From: DATMFV01 sp035555975
GTDB lineage: Bacteria; Verrucomicrobiota; Verrucomicrobiia; Chthoniobacterales; Chthoniobacteraceae
Length of the DNA stretch: 64,000 nt
Assembly (NCBI GenBank): GCA_035555975.1
Contig: DATMFV010000008.1
Location: 1 to 64,000 of the forward strand
Direction of reading: 5' to 3'
In this document: positions 15,231-24,634 of the stretch, piece after piece
How positions within the stretch are numbered: the first letter of the stretch is position 1
Layout of the letters: every line of letters starts with the position of its first letter
Made by a program: the position numbers and the translations under genes
The notes under the pieces: model-generated
What the model was told of the DNA's origin: nothing
The model's database searches: none
The model's input: only the letters and a program-made list of their open reading frames with translations

Positions 15231-18200
15231 TTACTGATACTGATAGTTTGTCACGTTGTTGCGGCGGGTGATCTCCGGTGCGGGGCTGCGAAGCTCCAGC
15301 CGGAGCGTCCCCTGTGAATCACCGGCCGGCAGCGGGAGGCGAACCAGCGTTTCACCCAGCTTCCATCTTTGGACCGGAGGAAGGCTGGGAATGGTCGTTT
15401 GCGCCAGCGTACGACCTTCGCTATTGAACAGAAGGAGGTCCACGTCGGCCAGTGCCACGCTTCCGAGGTTATAGACAGGGACCAGCAAGCTATCGCCTTC
15501 CCGCCGGATGCCCTCGCCTCCGGGCTGGAGAGCGGCATCTCCACGCAGCGTTTGATCCATCCCGGTGCGGCTCTCCTGAATGAAAGTCAGGTTCACCGTT
15601 TTGCCCGGGGGGACTTCCACTTCGACGCCGTCCCCACGCTGGAGCGCGAGAGCCGGAATCGTGAAGATGGCTCCATTTTCTTCTTCCTGCTCCAGCCGAT
15701 AGACGCCCTCGGCCAGTTTCCATGGACGAATGATGCCCCGCCCGGGCTGTGTACCAAAGAGATAGAAGCGGAGACGCAGCCGCTCGGGAGTATCCTCCTC
15801 AACGATGGCGGCAAATTCGTTCCACCCCTCATAGGTCACGGCAAAATCGGGGTAAAAGTCCAGATTGCGGGCTCCGGCCGAACCTCCCAGATAGAGTTGA
15901 GCCAGCAGGTGCTTGGGGATGCCAACGCGGTCGCCCGACATTTCTGCCTCGGTAACCGTTGGAAGAATAAACTTCCATTTGCGCCACTGGGTTTCGAGCC
16001 CGGCGCAGAGCGCCTCTTCATCGCCGGTCAGCTTCCACTCAAGCCACTTCTCCATAAAGCGGCGATCGCTCTCGCCCATTAATTCGGAACCGAGGCGGTC
16101 AAAATAGCCAACATCGCGGGCGGCCTGTTGATCCGCAAGCGCCGCCTGCGCCGCCTCCCTGCTGATCTTCAACCGCACCTGCCCGGGAAGGAAAGCCTGA
16201 TCGGCAAAACTGATTTTTCCTTTCTCCCAGGAGGGTTGGTGCAGGAAAGGGGCAAGCCATTCCAGTTTGCCGCTATGGAGGTAAAGCCCCATCAGAAGCT
16301 GACTACCCATCGGTTTCCATTTCTCATCGGTGCGCTTGAGCGACCAGCGCCCGACGGCTTCAAGGTAGTTCCAGATGGCCGGGTCGCGTTGGTACCACCC
16401 GGCAACCAGCGCAGGGTGAAGAAAGAGATACCCCCGGTGATCAAGGTGCCCCCCTTTCGGCGGCCGGACGGTGTTGAAGAAAAGGAGGCTGGCACCCTCT
16501 TGCCCGGTGAAGCGGAGTTCCCCCGGTGTCCCCGTTTCCGTCAGCAGAAAGCCATCGTAGCGCGAAATGGTCTTCAGAAGCCGCGCGAACTTCTTCGGAT
16601 GACCGTAGTGGAGCAGAAAGTCAGCCGGTTGAAGATTAAGCCCTTCTTCATAAGCATGGAGGGAATCGGTGTAACGGGTATTCAGGCCGTTTTGGATAAT
16701 GGGGGCGGCATTGAGGCTGAAGCCCGTCGCAATGGATTCGCTCAACCGGGTGAAGGAATCGCGCACCTTGTTCCCGGGATCGCTGATGAAAGCGAGGTTG
16801 GTCCATTCCTGAAGCAGGTCCGTGTCATCTCCGTACCAGTTGCCGAATTCGCCGTTGGCATGCTGCCGGTGGTCGATCCACCAGTGGACAAAGGCTTTGT
16901 AGAGACGCAGATTTTCCCGCATGAGGAATGCCCACCGGGGCGCCCCCGGCTCTGCTTCAGGCAGGGAGAGGTCTTTTGCCGGGTTTGGGGCGTTTGGGTG
17001 AGTGAAAACGTAAGCTGAAAGAAAGCGCCTGTCGTCCGGAAACCGGCTTCTCAAGCGCTCCAGACCCCGTTCCAGGGCGGCATAGGCCGGGACGATCTGG
17101 CGAAGCCACCAGGCGTTGGCAGGGTTGTCGTCAATGCCGCCCCAAGGCCGCGGTTCGCTGATCGATTCGAGATGGTTGCGCGTGGTGCGCCAAAGACTCT
17201 CTCTCCAGAGCGCAAGAGCTTCCTCCCGGTCGGCTGCCGGAACGAGGGTGATCAAGGAGCCCCCCTGCCCAAGCTGAAGGGGGAGAGGGTGTTCTCCCTG
17301 AAGGGTCAGCCAGAGGCAGTCCCCTTTCAGGAGCATGGTATCGCGCAGGTCTATCCAGAACTCGTAAGCGCCCTCTCCGGGAAGAAGCGTCACTTCCTGC
17401 TGCGAAAGATGGTGAAAGGGGGAGTCCGGCGAATGGAGGGTGATCTTCACCCGCACCGGTTCGCGTAGCGGCGTTGCCGGTTGCAGTCGAAGGCCGACTT
17501 CTCCCAATGCCAATGCCTCCGTTTGCACCGGGGTGACGATATGCCATGCCTGCCGGGCGCTGAAGCGTTCCCCGGCAGGAGGAGGGGCGGTTTTCACGGC
17601 GGTAAAGAACTGGCGTGAACGGGCATGGTAACGGGTCACCAGCTCCGGCGCAATCGTCTCCGGGATCGAAGCAGCAGGAGCCAGATAGAGCTTCTCCCCG
17701 GAAGCGGGGGCTGCATCAACCTCCACGTTCTGAAAGCCGATCTCGAACGCATGCCCTTCTTTCACCCGCAAACGGTAGCGATCCGCCGGAGGCACCGGAC
17801 CCTGGCGTTGAGCGATCTCCTGATCATCAACGAGGAGCGGAGGCTGTTCCGTTCCATCCGCGGCGACGGGGGTGAGCGAACCCTTCACATTCCCTTTCAA
17901 CGACCAGCGCCCGGGGCGGCTACCCGGTGCGAGGGTAATCTCCAGCATCCTCTCCGGCAACTGGCGATAGCCGTGGTACCACCAGGGGAAGCTGCTCTCC
18001 ATCTGCCCATCCACCGCGAGCCAGCCGCCTGCCCGCATTCCCTCTTCGCGCGCGTCGGTCACGATCGCTTCCTTGATTCGCAGCGGCTTGCCCGGGCGCA
18101 GTTCCAGAGGAGAGGCGCCGCGCTCCCAGTCCGGCGCGGGAAGGGCGCTTTCCTGCGGCGGGGCGTCGGCCTCCGTTACCGATTCGCCCCGCGAAAGCCG

Positions 18201-18977
18201 TGCGATGGCTTCGGAGGAAAGGGCGACGTTGTAGAGACTAAAGGAATGGAGTTCCCCGGCATGGTTTGCGTGGATCTCCATGCGCTCCATGGGAAGGGAA
18301 CGCTCGGTCTTCGGAAGCTCCACTGAAGCCATCCCAACCAGCCGGCCATCAATGGCCAGCGCCGCGCCTTGAGCCACGTCCCAACGGATGGCGATGTTGA
18401 CCCGCGCTTTATCGTCGATCGCAACCGGTTCGCTGCGGGCCGTCAGTCCGCCGGTTTCCAGCGTAAAAACGACGTTCCCCGCAGCTTCGGGAGAGGGGCT
18501 AATGGCCAGTCTCCATGCCATCGGCCCCCGCTGGGTCGAGCCCGAGAAGGTCGAGCGGACGCTGAAAAGCTCTCCCCCCTGATGGACCCGTTCCCCCAGG
18601 AGATAGGTTGCGGCGAGGGTGCCGCTCTGGCTATTGAGAGCGCCAAAGATATCGATCCCCAGGGGTTCGCCGAGGACGATATGGTGCCCGCCTTCAGTTT
18701 TGCGCAGGTGGTCGAGGATGGATCGGCGCTTGCCCTCGCGGGTTGTATAGGGGTTTTTCAGCACTCCTTTGAACTGGACACGCCCCATGCGCTTTTCTCC
18801 CGGAGCGATGGTCGCCTCCATCTTGCCGTCCCGAAAATCGAGCAGAAAGCTGGGAAGCGGTCCGCTATTTTTCCCGGAAGGCGATGCAGCCCTGGGTAAA
18901 GCCGGTTTTTCTTCGGCGCGGAGGAAGTCGGCGGTTGGAACGGCAAAAAGGAGGAGGAACAGGAGGAGGCGCTTCAT
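15231..18977 (-). CDS. Very large secreted protein with LamG-like domain and helical core
   Basis: The 1248-residue protein has a signal peptide (MKRLLLFLLLFAVPTADFLR, cleaved near 21). Residues of about 50-265 look like a LamG/concanavalin-like sandwich: VVFTLETGGLTARSE, IRWDVAQGAALAIDGRLVG and ELHSFSLYNVALSSEAI are typical of these domains. A beta-rich middle follows. Then about 600-1000 is rich in W, Y and H and helical (WWIDHRQHANGEFGNWYGDD; HLDHRGYLFLHPALVAGWY), reminiscent of the toroid part of chondroitin/hyaluronan lyases and heparinases. I do not recognise a named family for the whole. It follows the fusion gene by 36 bases and is its likely operon partner. A polysaccharide lyase-like enzyme is plausible but unproven. 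Confidence 0.7.
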   Translation of the reverse strand: MKRLLLFLLLFAVPTADFLRAEEKPALPRAASPSGKNSGPLPSFLLDFRDGKMEATIAPGEKRMGRVQFKGVLKNPYTTREGKRRSILDHLRKTEGGHHIVLGEPLGIDIFGALNSQSGTLAATYLLGERVHQGGELFSVRSTFSGSTQRGPMAWRLAISPSPEAAGNVVFTLETGGLTARSEPVAIDDKARVNIAIRWDVAQGAALAIDGRLVGMASVELPKTERSLPMERMEIHANHAGELHSFSLYNVALSSEAIARLSRGESVTEADAPPQESALPAPDWERGASPLELRPGKPLRIKEAIVTDAREEGMRAGGWLAVDGQMESSFPWWYHGYRQLPERMLEITLAPGSRPGRWSLKGNVKGSLTPVAADGTEQPPLLVDDQEIAQRQGPVPPADRYRLRVKEGHAFEIGFQNVEVDAAPASGEKLYLAPAASIPETIAPELVTRYHARSRQFFTAVKTAPPPAGERFSARQAWHIVTPVQTEALALGEVGLRLQPATPLREPVRVKITLHSPDSPFHHLSQQEVTLLPGEGAYEFWIDLRDTMLLKGDCLWLTLQGEHPLPLQLGQGGSLITLVPAADREEALALWRESLWRTTRNHLESISEPRPWGGIDDNPANAWWLRQIVPAYAALERGLERLRSRFPDDRRFLSAYVFTHPNAPNPAKDLSLPEAEPGAPRWAFLMRENLRLYKAFVHWWIDHRQHANGEFGNWYGDDTDLLQEWTNLAFISDPGNKVRDSFTRLSESIATGFSLNAAPIIQNGLNTRYTDSLHAYEEGLNLQPADFLLHYGHPKKFARLLKTISRYDGFLLTETGTPGELRFTGQEGASLLFFNTVRPPKGGHLDHRGYLFLHPALVAGWYQRDPAIWNYLEAVGRWSLKRTDEKWKPMGSQLLMGLYLHSGKLEWLAPFLHQPSWEKGKISFADQAFLPGQVRLKISREAAQAALADQQAARDVGYFDRLGSELMGESDRRFMEKWLEWKLTGDEEALCAGLETQWRKWKFILPTVTEAEMSGDRVGIPKHLLAQLYLGGSAGARNLDFYPDFAVTYEGWNEFAAIVEEDTPERLRLRFYLFGTQPGRGIIRPWKLAEGVYRLEQEEENGAIFTIPALALQRGDGVEVEVPPGKTVNLTFIQESRTGMDQTLRGDAALQPGGEGIRREGDSLLVPVYNLGSVALADVDLLLFNSEGRTLAQTTIPSLPPVQRWKLGETLVRLPLPAGDSQGTLRLELRSPAPEITRRNNVTNYQYQ

Positions 18978-19013
18978 GAAACGTAGGAAAAAGAAGAGAA
19001 ACTTGAAAAAACT

Positions 19014-21032
19014 TTACCAGTTCATGCGGCTGGGGCTCTTGCCGATGAAGGCATCAAGGGGAAAAGCCTCGATATGACCGTCAAGAAACAGGGCATTGGC
19101 CTTGCCCTGATGGCGCAGATCGACATGGGGAGCGGCGTCGCCCCCTTGCGGCGGTTGCCGCCCGCTCTCCCCGAGCTTGAAGGGCCATGCCTTGTTGTTC
19201 AAGCGGCAGGTCGATCGGGTCCCCCGCATGGCGTCGATCAGATAGACCGACTGGTTGGGTTGGGCAATGGAGGTATAGCGAACCGCATCGTCCAGACCAT
19301 GCAAAATGTTGATCCCATAGGAATGCATCGGGAGGTAGTCCCTGCGCGATCCATCTGCGGGGCACCAGAAAGGGCCTGCCTCCTGCGCAGTCCGGGATGG
19401 GAAGATAAAACCCGGGAGATACGGCTGAAGATACTCCTGGTGGTGGACGCCGGCGGGGTTACGCTCCGTCTGATAGGCGCTGTTGGCACGGTTGGGAGGA
19501 AAGCGCTGGCTGTTTTCGGTGAGGAAACACTGGAGCGCGACATAGACCTGACGCAGATTGGAGGCGCAGGCAGCCTGAAGGGAGATGGCCCGGCTTCGTG
19601 CGAACACCGGCACCAGCAGGCTTGCCAATACGGCCACTACCGCCACCGCTACGCTCAGTTCAAGGATGGAGAAGGCGCGCCTGCCCTCGGAAGCGCGGCG
19701 ACGGGAAGAGGGCTGCGCGATGCCCGGCCCGGTCTTCCTGCGCCAGAAGCGGGCAACGACCCAGCCAATCGGAAGCAGCAGGAGGCAGCTCGGTTCAGGA
19801 ATGGCGGTGGCAGCAAAGTAGGTGACGTTGGCATTGGCGTCGTAAAACAGCGAAGGGGCGAATCCGGTCATCTGGTTTTCATACGTGATGGAAAAATCAT
19901 CAAGAAGACTCTGGATCTGTCCCGACTTGTCCCCTTCCCATGCCAGCCCATAAAGGGGAGCGCTCCCGGAGAGCGTCGGGTTTTGCGAGAAAATGAGGTG
20001 AAGCCCGGCGCTGGCATCTCCGCTGTGGGTGCCTTTGGCGGCGATGCTCAGGCTGGAGGTGTCGGAGAGCGACAGGCCTGCGGGGGCGTCGCCGGTGATC
20101 GTCACGATCATGCGCCCGCTGACATCAAGGATGACATCTCCGCCGACTTCCAGGTGGGTGCCGTTGAGCGTGATGCGCCCTGCCGTGGAGGCGGCAAGCC
20201 CGCTACCAAGGGTAAGGTCGCCGCCGATCTTTGCCTCCAGCCTGGGCAGAAGCAGATAGCCATAGCTCCCCGCATGACCCTGCCCGATGGAAACGTTGCC
20301 CGATACATCAAAGGCCTCCACCGTTGAGGCGGAAAGATCCAGCGTCGCGCTGGAGCTGCCCTGCCCCGGCAAGGCGACGGAAGCCGTTCCCATCGTAAGG
20401 CTTGAGAGATGGAAACTCGTCGTGGAGCCTGCTTGCGCTACAACGGAAGCGTGCAGGGCTTCGTCGCGGCTGGCACCCTGTCCCCCTTGAATCCACTCGC
20501 TGCGTTTGGCTGCGGTGCCAAATCTGGCGGCAGCACCACTCTGGATCGTAAGGGTGGCATCGCGGGCACGAGTGATGATCAGGTTGTTCCCGATACCGAT
20601 CTGCCCTCCCTCCACCCTCATCGTCAACCCGCTGCCGAGGGAGAGGATATTTGTTGAAGCACCCCCCAGGGTAAAACGGGCCGATTCTCCGCTGATGAGA
20701 AGCGTGGTCGTGCTCACAGGCTGCAGCGCCCAATGGGCCTTGGCCTGGAGGTTTTCAAGCGTCAAGGCGTCGACATCGAGGCTGAGGGTGCGAAGGCTGC
20801 CTCCTCCGGTAAAATCGACCGTATCCCCGGCAAGACCGGGCGCCCGGCCGGGATGAATCGGTTCCGGCGAGCCCGGATCGGGGTTGGGGATGGTCCAAAG
20901 ATTGAGGTTGCTCCAGTTGCGCGGGGTCGTATCGCCGTCGAGCGTGAAGGTCTCGCCGACAGCGGGCAGGGCATGGATGCCGCAGGCCAGAATGCAAAGG
21001 GCCATGCGAAAGAGAAGGAGGGTGTGTTTCAT
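19014..21032 (-). CDS. Fusion protein: PEP-CTERM surface protein joined to a pseudopilin
   Basis: One uninterrupted frame of 672 residues contains two proteins that are normally separate. Residues 1-25 are a signal peptide. About 30-410 is a repetitive beta-helical PEP-CTERM body, ending AIPEPSCLLLLPIGWVVARF and then WRRK near residue 430. After a 20-residue basic linker a complete prepilin-type segment follows (RRAFSILELSVAVAVVAVLA, Glu present). The last 200 residues are a standard DGH pseudopilin ending FLDGHIEAF. No ATG, GTG or TTG occurs between the PEP-CTERM tail and the pseudopilin motif in this frame, so the second part cannot start by itself. It may be a true fusion, or a lost stop and start. 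The promoter faces the LacI gene. Confidence 0.85.
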   Translation of the reverse strand: MKHTLLLFRMALCILACGIHALPAVGETFTLDGDTTPRNWSNLNLWTIPNPDPGSPEPIHPGRAPGLAGDTVDFTGGGSLRTLSLDVDALTLENLQAKAHWALQPVSTTTLLISGESARFTLGGASTNILSLGSGLTMRVEGGQIGIGNNLIITRARDATLTIQSGAAARFGTAAKRSEWIQGGQGASRDEALHASVVAQAGSTTSFHLSSLTMGTASVALPGQGSSSATLDLSASTVEAFDVSGNVSIGQGHAGSYGYLLLPRLEAKIGGDLTLGSGLAASTAGRITLNGTHLEVGGDVILDVSGRMIVTITGDAPAGLSLSDTSSLSIAAKGTHSGDASAGLHLIFSQNPTLSGSAPLYGLAWEGDKSGQIQSLLDDFSITYENQMTGFAPSLFYDANANVTYFAATAIPEPSCLLLLPIGWVVARFWRRKTGPGIAQPSSRRRASEGRRAFSILELSVAVAVVAVLASLLVPVFARSRAISLQAACASNLRQVYVALQCFLTENSQRFPPNRANSAYQTERNPAGVHHQEYLQPYLPGFIFPSRTAQEAGPFWCPADGSRRDYLPMHSYGINILHGLDDAVRYTSIAQPNQSVYLIDAMRGTRSTCRLNNKAWPFKLGESGRQPPQGGDAAPHVDLRHQGKANALFLDGHIEAFPLDAFIGKSPSRMNW

Positions 21033-21073
21033 GGGAGTTCGGGGGCGTTCTGTCCTCGCGCATGATCTGTTTG

Positions 21074-21127
21074 AACGACGTTGATTTCCAGTTTTTAGAT
21101 GCTTTACTAATACAACAGCCGTTGATT
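21074..21127. promoter_or_regulatory. Candidate LacI operators in the locus B divergent promoter
   Basis: Between the leftward fusion gene and the rightward LacI gene lie two related sites: AACGACGTT (21074-21082, an AACG-A-CGTT palindrome) and CAACAGCCGTTG (21113-21124, 10 of 12 bases symmetrical). Both run into the same octamer, CGTTGATT (21079-21086 and 21120-21127), 41 bp apart or about four helical turns. Sites with a central CG are usual for LacI-family proteins. Assignment to the adjacent regulator is inference from position. Confidence 0.35.
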
Positions 21128-21168
21128 AAATTTGCCGGAATGACTGAGGCGGTCTGAAGTGTTTCCCG

Positions 21169-22215
21169 ATGGAAGAAGAACCGGTAAAAAGGGTGAAAAT
21201 GCGGGATGTCGCGAAGGCCGCAGGTGTCTCGGTGATGACCGTCTCCTACGCGCTCCGGGGGCACTCGCGTATTTCCAGGGAGACCACCGAGCGGGTGGTC
21301 GCGGTGGCGCGTGAGATGGGGTACCAGCCCCATCCGCTCGTATCAGCGATGGTTCGACAGATTCAGGCGAATCGCGAAGTGACTGCGGCGCCGGTCATCG
21401 CTTATGTGGTTTCCTATTCATCGCGCACCCGGTGGCAAAGGGGGGTTCCATGGCAGTTTTACGAAGGGGCGGCCGCCCGTTGTCGCCAACTGGGGTTTGG
21501 GTTTGAACTCTTTGAGCTATCCAACTACGGCATGTCGGCGAAGCGGATGTCGCAGGTCATGCGCTACCGCAATATCTGCGGCCTTGTGGTGGCGCCCGTC
21601 TCCATCGCGGGCCGGACGCTGGACCTCGACTGGGAGCATTTTCCCAATGTGGCGATAGGCTACTCCATGCCCTCACCTTCGGTCCATCGCGTTGCAGTCA
21701 ACTATTTGCAATCCATCCAGCTTGTGATGGAGCGTCTGAGCGCCATCGGTTACCAACGCATTGCCACCGTGATTGACGTCCTGGAAAGCGGCAAACGCGG
21801 CGGGGAAATCTTTGCCGCGGGGGTGAACGTGTTCCATCGTTCGATACCGGCGGCGCGCCGGGTGCCGATCATCTACAAGTGGCCCGGAAACGGGCGGGAA
21901 TTCTGGCGGTGGATTTCAAAACATAAGGTGGATGCCGTGGTGGCCCGCTCCGCCCTGTTTAACAATTTCTTCCATGAAGAGATTTCCGGGAGGCCGGATG
22001 GAGAGATCGGTTTCGCGACGCTTAGTTGGAAAGCGGACAAGCCCGAAATCGCCGGATTGAATCAAAACGCCTTCGAAGTCGGACGGGCGGCGGTCAGCAC
22101 ACTGGTCCAGCAGATCTATAGCAACGAGCGGGGAATCCCTCCTCTTCAGACTTTCACCCTGGTCAATGGCTCGTGGATGGACGGTCCTTCTGCACCCGGG
22201 AGGTTGCTCCGGTGA
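21169..22215 (+). CDS. LacI-family transcriptional regulator of locus B
   Basis: The 348-residue protein has a classical LacI helix-turn-helix at about 11-30 (MRDVAKAAGVSVMTVSYALR), the hinge region EMGYQPHPLVSAM, and a periplasmic-binding-protein-like effector domain up to LVNGSWMDGPSAPGR. Length and order are normal. The ATG at 21169 gives a short acidic leader before the HTH; there is no better start. It is divergent from the leftward locus B genes and stands alone, ending before a convergent Rieske gene. It probably represses the fusion gene and the 1248-residue protein in the absence of a specific sugar. Confidence 0.9.
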   Translation: MEEEPVKRVKMRDVAKAAGVSVMTVSYALRGHSRISRETTERVVAVAREMGYQPHPLVSAMVRQIQANREVTAAPVIAYVVSYSSRTRWQRGVPWQFYEGAAARCRQLGFGFELFELSNYGMSAKRMSQVMRYRNICGLVVAPVSIAGRTLDLDWEHFPNVAIGYSMPSPSVHRVAVNYLQSIQLVMERLSAIGYQRIATVIDVLESGKRGGEIFAAGVNVFHRSIPAARRVPIIYKWPGNGREFWRWISKHKVDAVVARSALFNNFFHEEISGRPDGEIGFATLSWKADKPEIAGLNQNAFEVGRAAVSTLVQQIYSNERGIPPLQTFTLVNGSWMDGPSAPGRLLR

Positions 22216-22266
22216 TACGGCGTCAGGCACTTGAATCGTATCGGTTCCGTAACATTATTCAGGGCG

Positions 22267-22288
22267 AAAAAATCGGGATTGACCCGAT
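22267..22288 (-). terminator. Rho-independent terminator after the Rieske gene
   Basis: On the minus strand ATCGGG, a five-base loop (TCAAT) and CCCGAT form a perfect 6-bp stem followed by six T residues. It lies 33 bases after the stop of the leftward Rieske gene and in the gap with the convergent LacI gene, the expected place for a terminator. Confidence 0.7.
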
Positions 22289-22320
22289 GACACTGATACT
22301 GAAGCGGATGCCTTTCGGGC

Positions 22321-24048
22321 CTATTGCTGGAGATCACCCAACGACTCCCCACGATGCAGCGCCAGGGCGGTTCGGGTGGATTGCTGGCGCGAGCGCGGGG
22401 TCGGGCAATGCGCGGCGAGGTATCGGGCGGCTCCGGCGAATAGCAAGGCGCGATCCTCGATCCCGTCGGTATCTTTTGAAAGCTGGAAGGCTGCCTCGAT
22501 TGCCTGGATCTTGTGGAAATCGAGGTCTTCGCGGATGGCCGCCCATGCCAGACAGTCCGTCAGTCGATCAATGGAACCGCCGCTTCTGATCCAGCGCACC
22601 GCCATGGCAACCACTTCGCGGGGATTGGGGGCATGGTCCATCGCTTTTAACAGTTGGCCCGGAAGCTCCGGGTCCAGACTTTCCTTTGCGGCTGGGATCT
22701 TCGGGTATGCCCCGGCGGGTACGTTGAGAAAGCGGTCCTGGAATACCGTCATCGCTCCATGCAGCAGCGCGGGATAAAGCTCCGCAGATGGACTCCGCTT
22801 GAAGGTCTGCACGACGGCGTTTGCGTAGATGAAACCATGGACGGGGGTGAACCAATCGCCCAGGTCATTGGATGGAGCGAAATGTGCCAGCCGCCAGGCT
22901 GCCGCAAGAGCGATCTCGCGGGCGATCAACCCGGGATCAGCCTGGGACTTGATGGCCCTGACCAGAGTGCCAAGGATCTCCCCGGAGTTTCCGCCCAGCA
23001 AAATATCCCTGAGATCGGGAGGCGGGGCATCGCGCCCCGGTGGAATGTCCTTCAACTCCGCTTCGGCGGAACGGATGGCGCTGATGAGATCGAATGGATT
23101 GCGCCACGCCGCGCGATCTTCTTCTCCCCGCCCTTCGACAGCTTCCGGGATCAGGAGCGGCAATATTTTCGGCCAGAAGTCTTCCTTCCCGGTATTCAGG
23201 AGAGCCCCCAGTTCGAGGGCCTTGTTCGTAAAGTCGTAGAGATGCCCGGTATCGATATAGACCCGTTGCAGGATGGCTCCGGCGAGGGTTCTTTGGCGGT
23301 CTCCCTGATCACGGCAAAGGTCATTGGCGGTCAGGAGCGCCCGCTCCGCGCCGTCGCGATGCCGCATGAGGACAAACTCCCGAAACCAGTCCTGAAGACG
23401 ATCCAGTGTTTCATTGGCCCCAGTCAAAGCTCCCCGCTCACGCCGCCGCGGTTGACCGGAACAGTTCGCCGCGATCTGCCGGGCCGCCCAGCAGATCCCA
23501 TAGACCCGGGTTTTGTCGGAAAGCACCGGATCAAGATGAGCCATCAGCACGATCAGCGTCATTCCGTCGGCCCATGCTTCATGATTTTCGCAGCCGAACT
23601 CTGCCAACTGACGGAGGATGTCCGGGACCGGGACTCCCGACTTGAGCAGGCCGACGATGCTTTTTGCCTGAAGCAGACTGAGGTTCTGTTCCAGTCCACG
23701 GCGCAACCGCTTCCGGTAATAGGCTTCTGTCGGTGCGGTCTCCGGTTGATCGCTGACCTCAAGGTTTCCATCCTCCTCCCGGACAGCGAACGTCGGCACA
23801 TCATCCGCGTAAAGATCGAAGGCGCACCCGCCTTTCAAGGCAAACCGCGCATGGTGCCAATGGCACGTCAGAATTCCTTCCTGAACGCTGCCTTGATCCA
23901 GGGGAAAGCCCATGTGCGGGCAGCGGTTGTCCACGGCCTGCGGTTCTCCGTCGTTCCAGAATACGGCAATACGCCGGTCGCAGCCTCGCACCGTGACGAC
24001 CTTGCGTTGCTTTAGTTCTTCACGGGTTCCAATTTTGATCCAGGACAT
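22321..24048 (-). CDS. Rieske [2Fe-2S] protein with long C-terminal helical domain
   Basis: Of 575 residues the first 110 form a Rieske domain. The cluster ligands are CPHMG (Cys 43, His 45) and CHWHH (Cys 62, His 65), in the spacing of soluble Rieske ferredoxins and of dioxygenase ferredoxin components. The ATG at 24048 (MSWIKIGTREEL) was preferred to an upstream start because the domain begins there. The remaining 460 residues are helical, without membrane segments or a mononuclear iron site that I can see, and I do not recognise them. No reductase or oxygenase partner is adjacent. It is probably monocistronic, with a terminator after it. Electron-transfer or redox-sensing function is inferred only from the Rieske part. 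Confidence 0.75.
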   Translation of the reverse strand: MSWIKIGTREELKQRKVVTVRGCDRRIAVFWNDGEPQAVDNRCPHMGFPLDQGSVQEGILTCHWHHARFALKGGCAFDLYADDVPTFAVREEDGNLEVSDQPETAPTEAYYRKRLRRGLEQNLSLLQAKSIVGLLKSGVPVPDILRQLAEFGCENHEAWADGMTLIVLMAHLDPVLSDKTRVYGICWAARQIAANCSGQPRRRERGALTGANETLDRLQDWFREFVLMRHRDGAERALLTANDLCRDQGDRQRTLAGAILQRVYIDTGHLYDFTNKALELGALLNTGKEDFWPKILPLLIPEAVEGRGEEDRAAWRNPFDLISAIRSAEAELKDIPPGRDAPPPDLRDILLGGNSGEILGTLVRAIKSQADPGLIAREIALAAAWRLAHFAPSNDLGDWFTPVHGFIYANAVVQTFKRSPSAELYPALLHGAMTVFQDRFLNVPAGAYPKIPAAKESLDPELPGQLLKAMDHAPNPREVVAMAVRWIRSGGSIDRLTDCLAWAAIREDLDFHKIQAIEAAFQLSKDTDGIEDRALLFAGAARYLAAHCPTPRSRQQSTRTALALHRGESLGDLQQ

Positions 24049-24143
24049 TTGCGCGTTTAGGATGGATGAAATCTCGGCTGAAGCTATCACACCATCGTTG
24101 CTCTGTCGACCGGCAAGGGATTAGCCGTCCTTAACGGGCTGTT

Positions 24144-24176
24144 CCATGGCCGTTGAAGGACTTTTTTCACAGCCTC
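24144..24176. repeat. Solitary copy of a MITE end
   Basis: The 33-bp segment from CCATGGCC to CACAGCCTC matches the right end of the 164-bp element at 36520-36683 with about two mismatches and is followed by TTA, a T-N-A trinucleotide as expected for the same target preference. No left end is visible within the preceding 150 bases, so this is a truncated or solo end. Its terminal bases touch the stop codon of the thioredoxin gene, and it could affect that gene's 3' end. Confidence 0.55.
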
Positions 24177-24611
24177 TTATGGCTTGCGAGCCTGTTCGAG
24201 GAACTTCATCGTTTCCCTGACGTCCATGAAGTTGGCCCGGTCCAGCTCCTTTCCATTGCCATTGAGCAGGACCATCGTCGGGACGGCGATGATCTCAAAC
24301 CGGTCGGCGATCTCCCGGACTTCGGGTTGATCAATGTCGAGTTCCACCGGAATGAAATGTTGGTTGACCATCCCGGCCACCTCGGCGTTGGGCCAGACAT
24401 TGGCATTCATGACCCGGCAGGGCGGACACCAGCTTGCGGTGAACCGAAGCAGGATGGGGCGATCCTGTTTGGCTTTCAGAACGGCGGCACCGTCGGTTCG
24501 CCATTCGACGCCGGAGGCAGCCCTGGAAAAAGGGTTACCCTGCAAGGCGATGCCACCGATGACGGCGAAAAGAAGGAAGAGGCGGAGTGGATTTAATCGT
24601 AGTGTTTTCAT
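24177..24611 (-). CDS. Secreted or membrane-anchored thioredoxin-like protein
   Basis: The 144-residue protein has an N-terminal hydrophobic segment (residues 10-24, LFLLFAVIGGIAL) that is a signal peptide or anchor. It is followed by a thioredoxin fold with the active site WCPPC (Cys 62 and 65) and the cis-proline AVPT near residue 110. This layout is common for periplasmic thiol-disulfide proteins and the gamma-like domain of DsbD relatives. The ATG at 24611 was chosen because it starts the signal sequence. It is third in a leftward series after the RND pump and its adaptor, with 23 bases between, so it may be cotranscribed and service envelope proteins. Confidence 0.85.
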   Translation of the reverse strand: MKTLRLNPLRLFLLFAVIGGIALQGNPFSRAASGVEWRTDGAAVLKAKQDRPILLRFTASWCPPCRVMNANVWPNAEVAGMVNQHFIPVELDIDQPEVREIADRFEIIAVPTMVLLNGNGKELDRANFMDVRETMKFLEQARKP

Positions 24612-24634
24612 AAGTCTTGTTTGGAATGAGGGAA

